In this document: in pieces, positions 61,411 to 64,000 of the stretch
Layout: every line of letters starts with the position of its first letter
Numbering within the stretch: position 1 is the stretch's first letter
Assembly: GCF_018777395.1 (NCBI RefSeq)
Contig: NZ_JAFJYC010000003.1
Coordinates: 25,873 to 89,872, forward strand
DNA from: Candidatus Sodalis endolongispinus
GTDB taxonomy: Bacteria; Pseudomonadota; Gammaproteobacteria; Enterobacterales; Enterobacteriaceae
DNA length: 64,000 nt
Reading direction: 5' to 3'
The notes under the pieces: generated by a model
What the model saw: the letters and a program-made list of their open reading frames with translations, nothing else
Told to the model about the DNA's origin: nothing
Databases searched by the model: none
Translations under genes and position numbers: made by a program

Positions 61411-61478
61411 AAAAAAAAGCCCACTAACCACTGTAGTGAGCTATTTTACTCGCCAGTGTGGTTAGGGATTTTTTTTGC
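61411..61478. terminator. Two-sided terminator built from inverted iterons, at the repA stop
   Basis: The stem arms CTAACCAC (61424-61431) and GTGGTTAG (61458-61465) are extended inward by GTGAG/CTC(G)C pairing and are iteron sequences facing each other. An A8 run (61411-61418) lies on one side and a T8 run on the other, so each strand reads stem then T8. The repA stop codon lies within the stem. It can end repA transcription and any opposing transcript. Confidence 0.75.
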
Positions 61479-62553
61479 TCTTACGGATTTTAGCCAACAA
61501 TTCCAGCTCTTCCTTAGATAGCATAACCATCTCACCGCCTTGTTCCCCTGGCTCCTTCATGGTCTCTAAATCGTCATCGACGATATCAGGTAAACTCAGC
61601 GGGATATCGACCGGTCTAAGTTTCGGGCGACGATAATGAATCACAAAATACACAGTCTGGCCCCGTTTAATCTCGGTGTAGTCCAGATACCCAATCTCTT
61701 TCAGTTGCTCCATCGCTTTGCGAACCGTAGCATTCTGTGTAACTGTGCGGGATGTCAGGTTCAGCCTGGCGCGTAGACGTCCCATAGAGATCGGGGCGGG
61801 ATCGGTAGGAAGGCTTTCAATAAAGGTATAAAGCGCCTGGGCGGATTCCTTACGCGACAACTCGTTGATGGCCCTGAGCTGCAACAAAACCTTCTTATCA
61901 AACTGATATAACTCGAATATTTTTGGATCAGCCTGCAGTGTCACTGAGTCATTTTTCGTACTATATTTTGCCGATTGGACCAGGTGAGTGACGTAGTACT
62001 CCCCTTCCCTGTTACTAAATGCGATCGTATTGGTTGCAATACGCGTCAGGGATGCATCAAGACGACTTCTAAGTTTGGCAGAAGAACGAACAGAGGGAAT
62101 ACCACATAGCTTGGCAAAATCCACAAAAGGCAGTGTGACGCTGTCACCCAGCACCTTATATTTTGCAAAGGCATGTATGATACCTACCCACGTTTTGAAA
62201 TCGTTGTCCATGTCCAGCCGTGCACCGGTGATCTTGATATTTTCATATCCCTCTGATTTAACGAGAGAAAGTTGTTTTAGTTCATCGGTCACATCCATGG
62301 TAGACATCTGATTTTTTCTGCCGCGGCTTGTGGACTTCAGAGTCGGTACAAATAGCCCGAGTCTCATCAACGCAACAGGCTGAACCGTGTTATTACTGTT
62401 TGGCGTTAAGTTAATAACCTCGCCGGTCCGTTTATCTGTTTCGCTAAAAGCATCAGCTATCATTTTATTTTCTTGTTCTTTTTTCGGCATAGGGATTTCC
62501 CGTGACATGAACAAGCGATCATCGCCGTGACTGGTTGCAGTGAATAGTATCAC
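61462..62553 (-). CDS. repA: RepFIB-type replication initiator (RepB/RepA family)
   Basis: 363 codons. The body matches the RepFIB (IncFIB) initiator: [107 protein letters not shown] and [20 protein letters not shown]. It holds two winged-helix domains that bind iterons. The exact start is unsure: ATGs at 62553, 62508, 62490 and 62463 are in frame, and relatives begin near 62463. Intact. Flanked by iteron arrays, and next to a two-sided terminator. It both starts replication at the iterons and represses its own promoter. Confidence 0.92.
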   Translation of the reverse strand: MILFTATSHGDDRLFMSREIPMPKKEQENKMIADAFSETDKRTGEVINLTPNSNNTVQPVALMRLGLFVPTLKSTSRGRKNQMSTMDVTDELKQLSLVKSEGYENIKITGARLDMDNDFKTWVGIIHAFAKYKVLGDSVTLPFVDFAKLCGIPSVRSSAKLRSRLDASLTRIATNTIAFSNREGEYYVTHLVQSAKYSTKNDSVTLQADPKIFELYQFDKKVLLQLRAINELSRKESAQALYTFIESLPTDPAPISMGRLRARLNLTSRTVTQNATVRKAMEQLKEIGYLDYTEIKRGQTVYFVIHYRRPKLRPVDIPLSLPDIVDDDLETMKEPGEQGGEMVMLSKEELELLAKIRKSKKNP

Positions 62554-62635
62554 TCACTATAGCGGATACGCTACTCGCTACAGTGGTTTATTTACTCTTT
62601 ATAGTAGTTAATACTCTCACCATAGTGGTTACGTT
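62552..62635 (+). repeat. Iteron array I upstream of repA
   Basis: Four units start at 62552, 62573, 62594 and 62613: ACTCACTATAGCGGATACGC, ACTCGCTACAGTGGTTTATT, ACTCTTTATAGTAGTTAAT and ACTCTCACCATAGTGGTTAC. The 21-base period places them on one DNA face. The consensus is ACTC-N2-TATAGTGGTTA. The array overlaps the 5' end of the longest repA reading, so it also covers the likely promoter. Confidence 0.88.
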
Positions 62636-62739
62636 CAACAACTTGTTAAAAATCCACCTTTAGATTGGAAGACATTTAAGAGGTTGATTTAATTTATTTA
62701 AATAACGTCAAAGCGGCGGATTGTTTCAGTTTTTGGGGC

Positions 62740-63110
62740 TGACACCCGTTGGTGGATAACAGGCGCATTGTTGAGCATCCCCTTAGACAATTAAATCGTT
62801 ATCTCCTTACCGGCAATGACTTAAGGCATTTTTCGCCGAATGAAGATAATCACAGCTGAAAAAGGTCATTTCTCACTACAGTGGTTTGGTTTCCCTCTCC
62901 AGCGAGGTTGATCTTCTCTCTATAAAGGTTGTTATACTCTCTCTAGTGGTTGTTTTACTCATCTTAGTGGTTACTGATCCCCTCCGAAGCCAGTCGCAGC
63001 AAGGCTTAGCGGGCTACGCGGATCTTAATGGATCTTTTTTTGATCTTATCATGATCTATTTGTAGGATCTGGCCTGTGGAAAACGGGGATAAACCAGTCT
63101 CATCTATCGA
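62740..63110. promoter_or_regulatory. Probable replication origin region
   Basis: Between and beyond the iteron arrays lie DnaA-box-like sites: TTATCCACC on the minus strand at 62752-62760, and TTTTCCACA on the minus strand at 63075-63083, each one base off TTATCCACA. Five GATC sites lie at 63021, 63031, 63042, 63053 and 63066, mixed with AT-rich sequence, as in oriC-like and iteron plasmid origins where Dam methylation and melting occur. Assignment is by architecture. Confidence 0.65.
62871..62976 (+). repeat. Iteron array II, distal to repA
   Basis: Five units start at 62871, 62892, 62915, 62936 and 62957: TCTCACTACAGTGGTTTGGT, TCCCTCTCCAGCGAGGTTGA, TCTCTCTATAAAGGTTGTTA, ACTCTCTCTAGTGGTTGTTT and ACTCATCTTAGTGGTTACTG. 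Period 21 (once 23). Same consensus and orientation as array I. Separated from array I by about 235 bases. Confidence 0.87.
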
Positions 63111-64000
63111 AAATCCCAACATTCATCGCCGATTCATCAAACACATGCTTCATAACAGTAACAACCCTGCTAGGTGAAAAATTTATCCGTATGATCACCA
63201 ACAACACCATTTCTGGACAACTTATCCCGTAATCTCAAGCGAAGCACCTAAGCAGGCCTCTACGGGATTATGAGACATACGCTACCGATAGAGCACAAAA
63301 TCATGTTCATCACACGCACAGGGGCTGTGAAGGAGTTTATGACATAGTTGGACTGTTACACTCCCCCTTTCTTTCAGCGTCACTAGCATTATCATATCCA
63401 CACAGACTTATACTTATCAAAAAAATCATTTAAGGTTCAGTGATAACGTTGACGAGGTATCCAGTTTAATAGTTAATAAACAATCTTTGTCACGAACGCA
63501 AAACCCTTAACCTATCCAACGCAGCAAACCCTCATTCATGCATGTGATTGACTAACCCATTGCACGCGCTGTTACCTTATTCCTTTACGGACAACCTACC
63601 CTGGGAACCAGCGTTTATAACGTTCGATAACGTCAGTTTCGCCTGATCATGCTAATTGTGGTTTGCAGCTGATAAATGGGATGGACGTCTTCGCATGACT
63701 CACTCATAGCTTGATAAGTGTTTAACGAATCTAGAGAGATAAGACGGACAATACTTTCCATGATAAGTATATTGTACCGCTAGATTGATGATTAGGCACC
63801 AGAGATAACCATCTGTTTCAAGACTGCTAAGCATGTTGATGTGACATTGGTAATGTCCTTATTGATCTCAATGCGGCTTAAGCATGGCCGAATTCCTGAA
63901 CGCATCATTATCAACAGCCCCTTATCACTCTAGTTCACTTACAAGGGTTGCTCTTCACCTGTTCAATGCAGACGAAGCGCTACCCGCTCCAACTGCCCAC
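63111..64000. other. Region beyond the origin, no gene recognised
   Basis: About 890 bases with stops in all frames. No iterons, IS sequence or coding signature seen. A small inverted motif (AACGTTCGATAACGT near 63619-63633) is the only structure I noticed. It may be a recombination or regulatory site, or chance. Confidence 0.4.

Noticed and set aside
61099..62976. Short regularly spaced repeats near repA as a CRISPR array
   Set aside because: The repeats are 21-base iterons with almost no spacer, varied in sequence, and flank a replication initiator. No cas gene is present.

Overview
The window looks like part of a large plasmid, or plasmid-derived replicon, of an enterobacterium in early genome decay. 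The enterobacterial character comes from a RepFIB-type replication initiator, an IS2-group insertion sequence, the SitABCD transporter, DigH, an SmvA-type exporter and a Tad/Flp pilus locus. The decay is plain. About thirty recognisable genes keep nearly full-length coding capacity but carry one or a few stops or frameshifts, and intergenic stretches are long. This fits a recently host-restricted insect symbiont of the Sodalis type. That placement is my inference from memory of gene families, not a database result.

Layout. 1-2.9 kb: end of an IS2-like element that has cut sitA, then sitB, sitC and sitD, each frameshifted. 2.9-9.8 kb: intact digH (minus strand), a broken family 3 glycosidase, a monooxygenase remnant, a small secreted protein and a broken prolyl-oligopeptidase-like enzyme. 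9.8-14.7 kb: LysR remnant, a thioredoxin-reductase-like gene broken at an A tract, and an intact secreted S66 peptidase. 14.7-16.0 kb: a complete IS2-like copy. 16-26 kb: two unknown small proteins, an intact ccdAB toxin-antitoxin pair, an Rpn-type nuclease, an SmvA-like exporter, an AT-rich decayed gene, and a TetR gene divergent from a broken SnoaL-like gene. 26.6-36.8 kb: a lower-GC tad operon on the minus strand (regulator, small membrane protein, flp, tadV, rcpC, rcpA, tadZ, tadA, tadB, tadC, tadD, tadE, tadF). At least eight of its genes are broken, and no rcpB or tadG was seen. 38-46.6 kb: a broken hydrolase, a broken MocR regulator, and a peptide or amino-acid use cluster under an IclR regulator (OPT transporter, DUF1177, AroM, peptidase E, Asp/Glu racemase). 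46.7-50.1 kb: a Fe3+-type ABC transporter with all three genes broken. 50.6-57.7 kb: a repeat protein, a broken aldo-keto reductase, LysR, FAH-family, lactonase and AraC genes, an SDR lacking its catalytic lysine, and a 5'-truncated 6-phospho-beta-glucosidase. 58.0-59.5 kb: another IS2-like copy abutting an inverted IS fragment. 59.5-64 kb: plasmid maintenance, with a ParA/ParG-type partition pair, a RepFIB-type repA between iteron arrays, a two-sided terminator built from inverted iterons, and a probable origin with GATC clusters and DnaA-box-like sites.

The genes that stay intact are mostly those that keep the plasmid (repA, parA, parG, ccdA, ccdB) plus a few envelope or stand-alone genes (digH, S66 peptidase, SmvA-like, Rpn, several regulators). 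Metabolic, transport and pilus systems are inactivated. I found no CRISPR array, tRNA or rRNA, and no clear novel defence or biosynthetic system. The most notable signals are the shape of the decay (homopolymer frameshifts, repeated Glu-to-stop changes, a shared nonsense codon in both IS copies, silent loss of catalytic residues) and the iteron-built terminator at repA.
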